Source: Tetraselmis striata
Taxonomy: Eukaryota; Chlorophyta; Chlorodendrophyceae; Chlorodendrales; Chlorodendraceae
Assembly: GCA_006384855.1 (NCBI GenBank)
Contig: VCJN01002047.1
Location: forward strand, 39,765-103,764
Reading direction: 5' to 3'
DNA: 64,000 bases
Under the pieces are notes generated by a model. The model searched no databases, was not told where the DNA came from, and saw only the letters and a list, made by a program, of their open reading frames with translations. Below are positions 46,446-56,627 of the stretch, one piece after another. The stretch's first letter is position 1. The number at the start of each line of letters is the position of its first letter. A program made the position numbers and the translations under genes.

Positions 46446-47307
46446 CTTGGCAAGTATGACTACCGCCAGCTCTGCACGCCGGTGCTCATCGGCAACGAGA
46501 CGGAGAACAGGTGCTGTACCCGTGCGAACAACACGGTTGGCGAGCCTGCAATCGCCAGCGCCCTGCTATGCACGATGCGCTTATCCCATTGACAAGTGTG
46601 GGGCGCAACCGCGCTTCTTAATCACTGCAGGTCGACATTCTTTGGGAAGGACGAGCCGATCCCCATCCTGCTCGGTGAGTCATCGCATGGGAAGCAAATC
46701 ATTCCACTCCCCCCCCCCCCCCCCCCCCCCGCCCCTCTGCAAACACAATTCCCGCTCCTTCCAGTAAGTGCCCTGTTTCTGTGCCCTATCAACATTGGCG
46801 GCAATGCCTTGCTGGATTCAAGTGCTGCGAGATCCTGACTTGTCACGCACACGCAGCCATCCTGATGGGATTCCAGCACGCGCTTGGGTCTGTTGGTGGC
46901 AACGTCCTCATCGTCACACTCGCCACATTTGGCGCCCCACCCACCATCAGGCAAGCAACCCGTCGCGCCCAGAATCACTGCCACCAATCCCAAATTCCGC
47001 ATGCCCACGTCATCCCTGCGTCGGTGCCCCGTTCCGCCCGCCCAGCCCTCGCGCAGCGTGACCACTCAGCTGACAGCACTCTGCCTGGCTGCGCAGGGAA
47101 TACCTCCTGTCCTGTGCCTTCATCGTCTCCGGCATCGTGTCGATGCTTCAGATCGCCGCTCTTCCGGTTCCTTTCACCAGCGGGCGGCTTCAGATCGGCA
47201 CAGGCCTGCTCTCCCTTGTCGGCTCCTCCTCCGCCTTTGTGTCCCTCTTCATGACGCAGGTCTACGGGCAGATAGTGGTACACCCTCCCCCCCCCCCCCC
47301 CCCCTCC

Positions 47308-47352
<45 letters not shown>

Positions 47353-49668
47353 TCTGTTCAGTAGCATTCACATGTTCGGATGATCACATGGAGCGTACTA
47401 AACCCACACATGCATTCCACCGGTTTCAGCCGATGTATGATTGCGTGTTCCTTTATTGGAATGCAGCTGACGGCGGCGGCCTATGCCCTGTTGCAGAGGG
47501 ATCCGACGCTCAGCTGGCAGCAGGCTTACGGCGGCGTTGTGGGTGTGTCCAAACAGCCGCTGCCCCAGCTGGTGGATACCTCAGTGCCTTAGTGGCCAGC
47601 CATACGCGTCAGACATGTGTGCGCAACCACTGACAAACGCCCACGACTCCGCAGGCGCGCTCATGACGTCCTCCCTGATCGGCCTCGGCATGGCGGCGCT
47701 GCCCCCCAAGGCCCTGCGCCGCCTGCTGCCGCCTGTTGTGAGCGGCACCACCGTGGTGCTGATTGGCACCTCCCTGGCGGATAGCGCCCTGCAGTACTGG
47801 GGCGGCGGCATCCTCTGCTCACGCTTCGTCCAGATCCCAGCTGGCGGCTGTCAGGTCGTCAATCCAGCCACAGGTGGGCAGTCCCAGCGTCTCGCCCGCC
47901 GCACCCGCTCCCCTCATCCTTGCCTCTTTGGCCCCATTGACAAAGCCCTCAGCCTTCGCCCTACAACCGCTGTTGCTGTATCTTTGCCGCTGCAGGCGCG
48001 TTCGAGGCCTCCACCAACTGCTACATGGCGCCTGGCACCTATCCCTGCAGCGGCAACGGCGATGTGAAGTTGCCCTTTGGTGCGCCCCGCGCCAGCTGGT
48101 CGATGTGTTTGGTATTCGTTCCCGGCCGGTTCGATACCGGCCGCGTTGTCATCGTAGGCTCAGCACGAGTACCCGATATACTAGCGTAAGTACTGCAACC
48201 CATCGAATTTCATCGGAAATTAAAAAGTGGCACGGTGATGAAGCTCCTCTCTCGGGGAAGCTGAAGCCTCGCAAATATAAAACCTTCCGTCGGGATGCCG
48301 CTTTCATATTTTTCGGGATCATTTAACAATCGTTTTCGACGGTCCTCCCATTTTCGTCACGAGATGTACAGCGCAATTAACTGGAAGTACTTAGCGCATT
48401 ATGGGAGCGTTATTCGTCCGGGACCGATCTTGCTCAGCAGCACAAATTTGTCCCCATCTATTAATTTGACGACTTCTTTGACCGTGGCTGGATGACCGTC
48501 GTGACCGTGACGAGCCGGATTCTCGCTCTGATTTTTAATACTATCTATACTGTACATGCTAGATCGGTATCCCTATTCACATATATGTATGTATACATGT
48601 ATTTGTTCTGTTCGTAGTGCGCATCTCTGACATCTTTTAACATCTTTCGATATCGTGATGATATACGGCAATAAGTACTAAACGGGGTTCGCGGCGTGTA
48701 CGAGGAAAATCCGATATTTTTATCGGAGTTTTAGGAACGCGCCGTGACGGTGATTCTTCATGGGCGAGGAAGTACGTCGGCTTGGCCAGATCAATGGGAT
48801 GTGCAGTCATCACGAGGAATAGCCAACTATATGTGGTGTACTTGGTGGCCATCAAGAGAAGTGCCCAGGAGGGTGTTGCTCGACCCTTTTCCAAGTGGCC
48901 GCCAAATTGAATGTTCTCTCACGCACTCGCAGGTTCACTGGAGTACCTCGGCTTTGGGTTTGCGACTCTGGTTATCGTCATCCTTGTGGAAATGTTTGGC
49001 AGCCCATTCTTCCGCAGTGCCTCTGGCGTGACGGCGCTGTTGGGCGGGTGAACACCCCTATTGCACGGCGTCCTCATCCCCTCCCACCCCCCTCCCCTTC
49101 ACCCGCACCCCCTCTCAATTTCCTTGCCAGTCTGCCCCTCATGGTGGTGTGGACCGTGGCCCTGCTCGGACCCCTCTAAGACACGGACATCTGTGCGGCA
49201 GATTCGCGTTTGCGGCTTGCTTCACCTACGAGGGTGCGCGCTACGTCAACTTTGATCAGCTTGAGGCAGCCCCGTGGTTCACCTTCCTGTGGGTGGAGGT
49301 CCGTGCTCCTGCCCCCCACCGCGGTGCCTCCTGGCACAAGCTTGCCATACTGACAGCTCACTGTAGCATGATCCTTGCTGAGCTTCGAAGGGGAAGGTCG
49401 TAGCCAATACAAAATGGCGTATCATCCCCTCCAAGCCGCCATTGTGCTGCATCCCAGGCACACATATCAGCGGCTGTTCTGATGCCCTCTGTCCGTGTGT
49501 GTGCAGCCCATCCCGCTGTCGTTCTATCTCCCTGCCTTTCTGCCGGGCCTCGTCCTCAGCGTGGTGGACCTGCTGGACACTGTTGGTGACGTGTCAGCGA
49601 CAAGCGAAGTCTCCAGGTGCCTCTCATCAACAAAGCATTAGCCCGCCTCTGCATGTGTCGCCCCTCCC

Positions 49669-49718
<50 letters not shown>

Positions 49719-51424
49719 ACAGGGCTGCCCTCACCGTGCCAAGTGTGCCACACACAGGGTCAGCCCCACGGGGAAGCAGCACATGAAGCGCATCAAGGGC
49801 GCCATGCTGGCTGACGTGCTAGCCACCCTGCTGTCTGGCCTCGCCGGAGGTACCCCCCCCCCCATCTCGGCGACAGTCGCAGTTTACTTTTAACCCGTCG
49901 GCTGGCATGCCGTTGGATTTGATTTGGTTTACGCAATCCCTTGTCTTTGCTACGCAGGAATGCCTGTGACAACCTACTCTCAGAACAACGGCATCATCTC
50001 CATGTCCAACTGCGCCTCGCGCATCGCCGGTGTGCATGGCCACCTTGCCGTGCCTTCCCTCCAAGCCACACCAGAGACTGATGCCCTGCTTTATCCCACC
50101 CTCGCCCATGACCTACCCTGCCTGCCGTGTGCGTCGTCTTCCACAGGGCTGTTCTGCTGCGCGTGGCTGATCATGTTTGGCGTCTTTGCCAAGTTTGGCG
50201 CCTTTTTTGCAACCATCCCAAACTGCGTTCTTGGTGGCATCAGTGCGTACGTCATTGGAAATGTCATTGTATCCGGCATCAAGATTCTCTGCCTCGAGCC
50301 CGCCACCCGCCGCAACCGTGTCATCCTCGCCACCTCACTTGTGCTGGGCATTGGCATCGAGATGGTCCCACAGGTGACACCAGACTTTATTTTTGGGTTA
50401 CTGGCCACTGGCATTGAAATAATCGGCACTGAGCTCGGTCCAGTCTGAATGTAGCAAGCGCTGAAGCGTACTCCTGTGATTGCTGACTATTGCCGGGCGC
50501 CGTTGTGTCGATCTGCGTGCAACTTGAACAGCTGCTGAGCCAGCTGTGGGTCGCCGAGCCGGGAAGCAACGCGCTGGTTGCTGGCCTGAGCAGCAGCATC
50601 GTCGGGTATGTCGCCTTTCCCGTCCGCTACGCGCAGTGGCAGATCGACCCCTCTCATGCGCTCTCCATCTCATGCAGTAGAGGCAATCCACCGCCTGACG
50701 TTGTCAAGTAGTAAAGGTCCAAGGATTACGGGATTAAAGTATATTCTATGGGTGCCGACGCCACCAATAAGACCCCTTTTTATAAGCCTCAAATTGGGCT
50801 TGCCAGCAACCTAAAACAACATGTGCCGCTATAGTTTGGTCTAAATTGGACCTCTGACAGGCAGGGCAGGTTCTTATTCGAAATGTTCGTAGTACCGGGC
50901 CGGCACCCATGGGTATCTGGGGATATCAAATATACTATATTATAGCGACCAGGTATGGACAGCAGAGAGCTCTGATGGACCCATGCCGGGCGACGTAGAA
51001 AATGGCCATGTTCGTACTCGGTGGGTTAGCGGGGCGGTGGGTAAGGCAATGGATGGATGGATGGATGGATGGATAAATATGGCGCAACCCTTTGGCGCTC
51101 GGTGATGACGCATCCCGCCCTGCTGCGCCCCCATACAGAATGCTGCAGAATGGCGTCAGCCTGGGCGCACTCGTGGGCGTCCTGCTCAACCTGGTCATGC
51201 CCATGTCCACACCGGAGGAGCTGGATGCTGTGCGCAGCATCGGCGACGAGCTGCGCGGCATGGTGTTGCCCACCACTTCGGCACCCTCTCAGACCCCTCT
51301 TGTGGTGCGGTCAGACAACTCGCCCTCTGCCCGCAGCACGGGCGGGGCCAGCAGCAGCGATACTGAGCCTACCGAGAACAAGCGCTACACCCCTCCCGCG
51401 GGCCGCACTGACACTTCTGCATGA
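46446..51424 (+). CDS. NCS2/NAT-family nucleobase permease, UapA (xanthine/uric acid) type
   Basis: Membrane purine:cation symporter. Mapped exons: 46446-46510, 46631-46674, 46857-46950, 47097-47259 (or 47277), 47467-47542, 47655-47873, 47996-48079, 48933-49047, 49202-49298, 49507-49616, 49758-49849, 49958-50029, 50147-50373, 50532-50605, 51139-51424, in phase, giving 605 or 611 aa. Motifs in order: DYRQLCTPVL; GFQHALG (the QH motif); PPVVSGTTVVLIG; LEYLGFGFATL...VEMFGSPF; DLLDTVGDVSATSE (the acidic TM8 motif); and MPVTTYSQNNGIISMSN, the NAT signature with Q-N-N-G as in fungal UapA-type carriers. Then GKFGAFF-like and IPNCVLGG segments and a hydrophilic Ser/Thr/Pro tail follow. The intron after 46950 is GC-AG (AG|GCAAGC). 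The first exon opens on an acceptor, so a few N-terminal residues are missing. The motifs suggest xanthine/uric acid rather than uracil. Confidence 0.92.
49672..49717. repeat. (CA)n microsatellite in a permease intron
   Basis: A (CA)n tract preceded by CCCCTCCCAA, between the exons 49507-49616 and 49758-49849. A short C-rich part again precedes the CA repeat. Confidence 0.9.
50783..50880 (+). repeat. Dispersed repeat, uninterrupted copy
   Basis: Continuous counterpart of the repeat at 31165-31415 (TATAAGCCTCAAATTGGGC, then GACCTCTGACAGGCAGGGC). It lies in the last permease intron (50606-51138). Confidence 0.75.
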
Positions 51425-51562
51425 TGGACACGAACCGCAACACAGCCCTCTACTTGAGGCTTCAGGGCCCACATCCACACATGCTGCATGCCTCTGCCTT
51501 TCCCGTGCGGCTTGCACATGATGCAAAGGGAAACATGTCCGGGAATCTGAGCAACAAAGCAG

Positions 51563-51567
51563 TGTAA
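51563..51567 (+). terminator. TGTAA polyadenylation signal candidate (permease)
   Basis: TGTAA 139 bases past the permease stop, within the usual 3' UTR range. Confidence 0.35.
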
Positions 51568-52226
51568 CAGTCACTCACGTGCTCATGCACATCGTCATTG
51601 ACCATGTCGGACGGTTTACAGTTCTGCAATACCGCCCTGCCTGAGAGCGTGATGATGGTGATATCATCACTGTATGTAGCTATATCAGTTGTAATGGTAG
51701 TGATATCATCACCTAGCTGTAGCTGTAGCTGTATCACAGTAGCTGCATATCGTTCTTATGGCACGGGGAAGACCCTTTTGTGATGACAATGACAATCCTT
51801 CCCCAGGCCATCAGAACAATATGCAGCTACTGTGTCTACCTGGTATCACCGCATCCCTCCCGGCACCACAGTCTGGGGGGTAATAAGAGCGGCTTGTCGC
51901 GACTTGGGAATTGTGTCGCAGCTTGCTGGAATAGGTCGGCCACCTCTCTGCGCACGGAGTCGAAGCTCAAACCAAGAACGCAATGACCGCAAACAGCCTT
52001 GCATTGGATCTTGGGACTGCATTGTGATATGCTGTCCTGCCCTGAGACACCGCCATCACAGCGTGGTCGTACATCCTTGATATCAATTGTTTAATGATGA
52101 GTGCGGCGGGTACTCGTGGCGAGTAATTTACGGAAATTGAATACACTGTATAAAGTATCACAAATCAAAATTATTTGCTGCACCAGTAGTACCGGTGACC
52201 TCCCGGAGATGTCAGCGCTACCAAGG

Positions 52227-52450
52227 TACATCCCTTGTCCGCTCGGTTGAGCGGTCGTCTCGTATGCGAAAGACCCGGCCTCGATTCCTGGCCGATGTAT
52301 TTCGGCAATATCGGCCCAGCGTGTCCCGGGTTTACCCGGTTGATGCATTAGCCCTGCGGGGTTCGAATGAGGCAATGGTCTACGGGCTATGCCAGACCTA
52401 CAACTGCAGTTGGCGCACGAGGTCAAGTGCTGGGGCGGCTTCGGCCGATG
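52227..52450 (+). mobile_element. SINE-like element with tRNA-like head
   Basis: The first part (GTCCGCTCGGTTGAGCGGT, then a CTCGATTCC-like segment) resembles a tRNA-derived Pol III promoter. The second part (52320-52450), with GGGGTTCGAAT, recurs in reverse orientation at 31443-31577. A two-copy family with tRNA-like signals suggests a SINE. No target-site duplication or tail was established. Confidence 0.5.
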
Positions 52451-54092
52451 TCCCGGGGCGAACGTTACTTTCCTTTACCATCCTGCCGAAGCAGAGAGTG
52501 TAGGAAGACTATTTTGGGGGAGCCAAAGACGTCCTCCGAGCCCGAATTTCGACTTTACAATAGGGTGGAATAAGACGTGTGTGACAGCATGTGGGCACCA
52601 CATTGGCGTGGAACTTCACGCCATGTCGATATCAAAGCATGTATATCGGTGGCGCAACAGTGTGTTGCGTGTACTCGTGCACGGACCACTCATACTTGGC
52701 AAGTGCCCCCTTTGAGTTCTGCCCACAGCCGCCGTGCTGGATCACCTCTTTCAGAACAACATTTCAACGAACATCGACGCATTAAGGTGCATGCCATTGC
52801 CGCGCCAGTAGTATGTTCACGATGGCGCGCACTATGATAAGCATGCAGCCAAGCAATACCATAGTAAAAGCCTTGCCATACGGCAAGGAAGCCGCGAGGA
52901 CCCTCCCCCGTTTGCGCTAGCAACGATCACAATATTGTGTCCATGTTATTACCATAAACCAATGGCATCAACACGCAGGGTCCATGCAATGAATGACCTG
53001 ATTTCAGTGCCCTACGCGCATGGTGGATAGTTATATATATCATACCAAGGGTGTTGTTGTATGAGTACGGGGACAGTGGTGTCTCACGCCTATATGTATG
53101 CCCACGAGTGGCGCAACTTGCTTGTGGTTTGAAGCGCTCGCGCTAGAAGCTCTGCTTTATTCGAAATTCGAAGTTTGTTACAACTCAATCAAATTTTTGT
53201 CTTGACAAGCTGTCTTTACCCAGCATCAGGGAAGAGCCGCACGTGGCCAACCCGCATAGGGCCCGTTCTATATATAGCGCGTACGGGGGGGCTCAGCATG
53301 CCATGTGGCTATATTGGAGTACATATGTAATATTCTTGCATCGATGGTGCGGTACCCATGGCATGCACGTGAGTCATACGGGGTAGACGTTCGTACAAGG
53401 GCGCTAACATGTACTCGCTAGCCCGGCCGCAGATCACATGACCGCGTTGTACATGCGCATGTTCCCGCCGTTATTCCCCGTCCCCCGGAAGTCGCAGCAT
53501 GCTCTGAAAGCGTTGCGCTCCACCGGCCATAGCCAAGCAGCGAGGCCGCTCGGGCGTTCCGTTGCTGAGATCGGTCCCCGCCTTGAGCTTTTGCCAGCGG
53601 TGTCCCCGGACGTCCTTGGAGATTGGAGGTGAAGGTGGGAAAAACACCCCCATGCAGGCCTGCACCGCTGGCCGTATGCTCGATGATCTTGTGCGACACA
53701 CCAGTGCCGGATCGCCCGACGTGCGGCAGCACTTGCCCACGCTCTTGGCCGAGGTCACCACCCGAGGGCGGCTTCCTAGGCCCCGTGCACGACTGGATTT
53801 ATTACAGCCACCCGCGTGCAAGGCTGTGCCGAGTAGTGTAACGACCCCCGTACTACCAGGCACGTCGCTCCGAAGTACGAAGTACCGCGGGCAAAACCCG
53901 ATTGTCTTTCGAACAACCCTCGCAAGTTGGCGGCCTTCGACCGAGTCACATAGACTCCCTGCCCACCCTTAGGCGGATCTCGGAGAGACCGACGCAAGGC
54001 CGAGGTCGTGCAATAATTATTTTCAGCAGCCCCCCGTATATAGCATGCGCTACCGGGACTGCGAGTACTATTTGAAAAGCCCCTTGTAGGCA

Positions 54093-54260
54093 TGGCTCCC
54101 TGGTCGTCGCATGATCCGAGGACCCACCACAACCGGCCACCCCGCTCATCCCCCTGCCGCACCCAACCCAGGGGCTACCAGAGCGCTCACCATGTCGAGG
54201 TGGGGGAGGTGCCGCCTGGCTTGCCGTCCCCATGATCCTCCGCTTCCGGTGGGCCGCTGC
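54093..54260 (+). repeat. Dispersed ~170-bp repeat, copy 2
   Basis: Diverged partner of 18573-18745, same orientation. Confidence 0.6.
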
Positions 54261-54600
54261 ATGGCGGCAAGCGCGGCTCTGCTTTAATTGTGTGTATGAA
54301 AGTGTTGGTCGCAACGGCTACCACGTGGCAATATATCGGGTGTATCGCGCTTTCGTGGCAACTCCCCCAAGCGTATGACCCTGAGTGACGTGCATGCACG
54401 CGCGCACGGCCTCAATGCAGCCGCGCATGGGCATGTCGATCGAATTCGCAAACCCCATACTTACTTATGTGGAGGAATATATTTACCACCATTCGGGAGT
54501 ATGTATCTATACAGAGACGACGACTGCGCGCGAATATATATATACACAAGCTTGTAGTCGTCGCTTTTCCGCCCCTTTTTGTAATGTTTTATAATAATTA

Positions 54601-54650
54601 CATGAGCTAGCAGCAGAAGGCGATATCAGGAAATCACCCCCAAAAAGGAC
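54601..54650 (+). repeat. Dispersed ~48-bp repeat, copy 2
   Basis: ATGAGCTAGCAGCAGAAGG, then GATATCAGGAAATCACC. Nearly identical to 4549-4597, 225 bp left of the LTR. Confidence 0.75.
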
Positions 54651-54875
54651 AATCAGAAAGGTCCTCTACAACGACTGCGAGGTGGAAGCAGTAACATGAG
54701 AAGACGCAAAATGGGCACGAGCCCACGCATCAGACTTGGCCATCTGCACACCGGCAGAGAGAATGCCGCCCAGGGTACCATGCACGCAAGCCGAGACCCG
54801 CTGCAACAGCCCCCGCCGTGTGCGCGACAGGTGACGGCGGAACTCAGCAGGTTGGCTGGCGACAAAGTTCCGAAG

Positions 54876-55287
54876 TGTTATGCTCCATTTCCCTATAGCC
54901 ATAATGTTCTGCTATACTAGCAGGTATAACCCCCGCAAAGGTAGTACGACTACGCATCCGCGGAGTCGCTGTACATATTAGTATTGCGGGCGTAAATATT
55001 AGTAGTATAAGGCCGAGGACTGTTCTGGAATTCTCTAGAGTTCTCTGACTCAAGCCTTACGTGGCTAACACAGCACGGGTATCCCATGACACCCGGCTAA
55101 CATAGCACAGGTATGACTATGACCTCGGCGGGTATAAATACCGCCTCGGACAAGTCTACTAGGTAGAATTCAGAGACAGAACTATAACCCAGGAACCCCT
55201 GTAACCAGAAGAGATTGGCCATACTTTCTAAATCCTTCCGCTGTATCCTAAAGGGCCTAAAGAACAGGCTTAAGCTAGAGCCTAACA
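54876..55287 (+). repeat. 5' long terminal repeat of unit 1
   Basis: 412 bp, bounded by TGTTA...TAACA inverted ends. Contains a TATAAATA box at 55133-55140 flanked by GGCGGG and CCGCC, a TGTAA motif at 55200-55204 that could serve as poly(A) signal, and two ~20-bp direct repeats (GGCTAACA(C/T)AGCAC(G/A)GGTAT). Confidence 0.93.
55133..55140 (+). promoter_or_regulatory. LTR TATA box
   Basis: TATAAATA within a near-palindrome (GGCGGTAT-type arms), about 190 bases upstream of gag. It is the likely promoter of the element and is also present in the 3' LTR. Confidence 0.6.
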
Positions 55288-55289
55288 CT

Positions 55290-55301
55290 TGGTTTCGGAG
55301 C
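55290..55301 (+). other. Putative tRNA primer-binding site
   Basis: TGGTTTCGGAGC starts two bases after the LTR end. It begins with TGG (complement of the tRNA CCA end) and resembles the initiator-Met tRNA site used by many plant elements (TGGTATCAGAGC). Which algal tRNA it matches cannot be determined here. It is repeated at 61576-61587 for unit 2. Confidence 0.75.
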
Positions 55302-55326
55302 TTAGACAGCGGTAAGCGACGTAAAG

Positions 55327-56487
55327 ATGGCTACACCAGGAGAGACGCCACCTGAGGACAGCGGAAGCTTTCCGGTAGCGGCCACTGCCGGCGAAGCACA
55401 GCCGATTCCGCTTGAAGGAGGTCAAGAGGGCACGCAACCGACCCTCGTAACCATGATGAGCATGCTTCAACGACTAGCCGACCGAGTCGAGACTATGTCG
55501 ACGGAGCAAGCGAGGATGCAAGATGTAGCGCAAGCTACAACGGCGGCAACGGCGGAGATTCGCCGCTTGGACGAGTACGTGCGACAAGGCTTCAGTCATT
55601 TCGACGACCGAGTGAACCGGAGCCGAGTTGTAGAGCAGCAGATGCGAGACCAGCTTCGTTCTGCCCGGACCAGCGACATGCCTGGGCTCATGCCGAGCGA
55701 TGTGAAACCAGCGAAGATCGAGAAGCTATCGACTACGAATATCGACGAGCTACGGAACTGGTTTCGTCATGCACGGGGTTACCTGAAATATCACAACGTA
55801 AACCCGGAGGAACCTCGTAGCGTGTACTGGGCATCTGGCTATTTTCACGGACCCGTATCCAAGTGGTGGTACGCGCAAGTGGCGAGTACGCACGACGAAA
55901 TTGGCGGCGGTTTTACCGGTATTACGCACATGGAGGCGGCACTAATCACCGAATTCTGTGGACGTACACCGGCGAAGCAAGCTCGTATCAATCTGGATCG
56001 CGCGACACAGCGGACTACAGTACAGAAGTACGCGAATTATTTCCGCGAGCAACTACTGGAGTTACCCCATCGTCACGAGGAAGATAATGTACATGACTTC
56101 CAGCGCGGACTGAAACCCCATATTCGAAAGGAAGTTGCCCTGAAAAACCCTAAGACCCTGGCAGAAGCTGTACAGGCAGCTCTGGCTGTTGAAGCTGCGG
56201 AGCGGGAGACAGATGTGCACCGCGAGATCCGTCGCGAGCGCCTAAACATCATGGACGACGATGGCGACGACGACGAGCAGTACTACAGCAGTGCTGAGGG
56301 TGAGGCTACAGAACAAGAAGATGACCTGTTGATGGCGCGGCGATTGACCGAGGAGGAGTTTGAGAGATTTAAGAAGGAAGGTCGCTGCTTTATCTGCAGA
56401 GCGAAAGGTCATGTTGCGTCCGCGTGCCCGAGCAAGAAGAAGAAGATTTCTGAATATCGACCCAGAAAGACCCGGCCGGGAAACTAA
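55327..56487 (+). CDS. Gag polyprotein of unit 1
   Basis: 386 aa. An N-terminal disordered stretch is followed by a coiled-coil-like region (residues about 40-110), then a retrotransposon capsid-type domain (residues about 135-260; WFRHARGYLKYH, SVYWASGYFHGPVSKWWYA). An acidic stretch (DDDGDDDEQYYSS) and one CCHC zinc knuckle near the C-terminus (CFICRAKGHVASAC) follow. The stop codon is immediately preceded by GGGAAAC in the register expected for -1 frameshifting into pol. It should form the particle and bind element RNA. Confidence 0.93.
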   Translation: MATPGETPPEDSGSFPVAATAGEAQPIPLEGGQEGTQPTLVTMMSMLQRLADRVETMSTEQARMQDVAQATTAATAEIRRLDEYVRQGFSHFDDRVNRSRVVEQQMRDQLRSARTSDMPGLMPSDVKPAKIEKLSTTNIDELRNWFRHARGYLKYHNVNPEEPRSVYWASGYFHGPVSKWWYAQVASTHDEIGGGFTGITHMEAALITEFCGRTPAKQARINLDRATQRTTVQKYANYFREQLLELPHRHEEDNVHDFQRGLKPHIRKEVALKNPKTLAEAVQAALAVEAAERETDVHREIRRERLNIMDDDGDDDEQYYSSAEGEATEQEDDLLMARRLTEEEFERFKKEGRCFICRAKGHVASACPSKKKKISEYRPRKTRPGN

Positions 56488-56517
56488 GACGTGAGTCGGC
56501 CGCGCGCGGCGCGCGAC
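56478..56517 (+). promoter_or_regulatory. Predicted -1 ribosomal frameshift site (gag/pol)
   Basis: The heptamer G GGA AAC (56478-56484) fits X-XXY-YYZ exactly in the Gag frame and is followed at once by the Gag stop. The -1 frame is open from 56454 through the pol region. A GC-only self-complementary segment begins about 10 nt downstream (GTCG at 56495-56498 pairs with CGAC at 56514-56517, with GCCGCG/CGCGGC inside). The same arrangement is kept in unit 2. Confidence 0.75.
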
Positions 56518-56627
56518 AGGGTGAAGGACTGTCCCCTAAAACGGCTCGCGAGACTACAGAAGTACAGCCCTCGTATCCTCGAACGACACTGAGGCCTGAT
56601 TTCCTCCACAAGGACTTCAGCGACTGG

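Larger units (their letters stand above)
51568..54875. other. Repeat-bearing spacer left of the retroelement
   Basis: No firm gene. It contains two near-palindromic GTGATATCATCAC segments (about 51658-51712), the SINE-like repeat (52227-52450), the second copy of the ~170-bp repeat (54093-54260) and a copy of the ~48-bp repeat (54601-54650). A minus-strand frame at 54666-54902 with protein-like composition (QPAEFRRHLSRTRRGLLQR) is cut by the LTR boundary, so the element may have inserted into or beside a gene. Confidence 0.45.
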
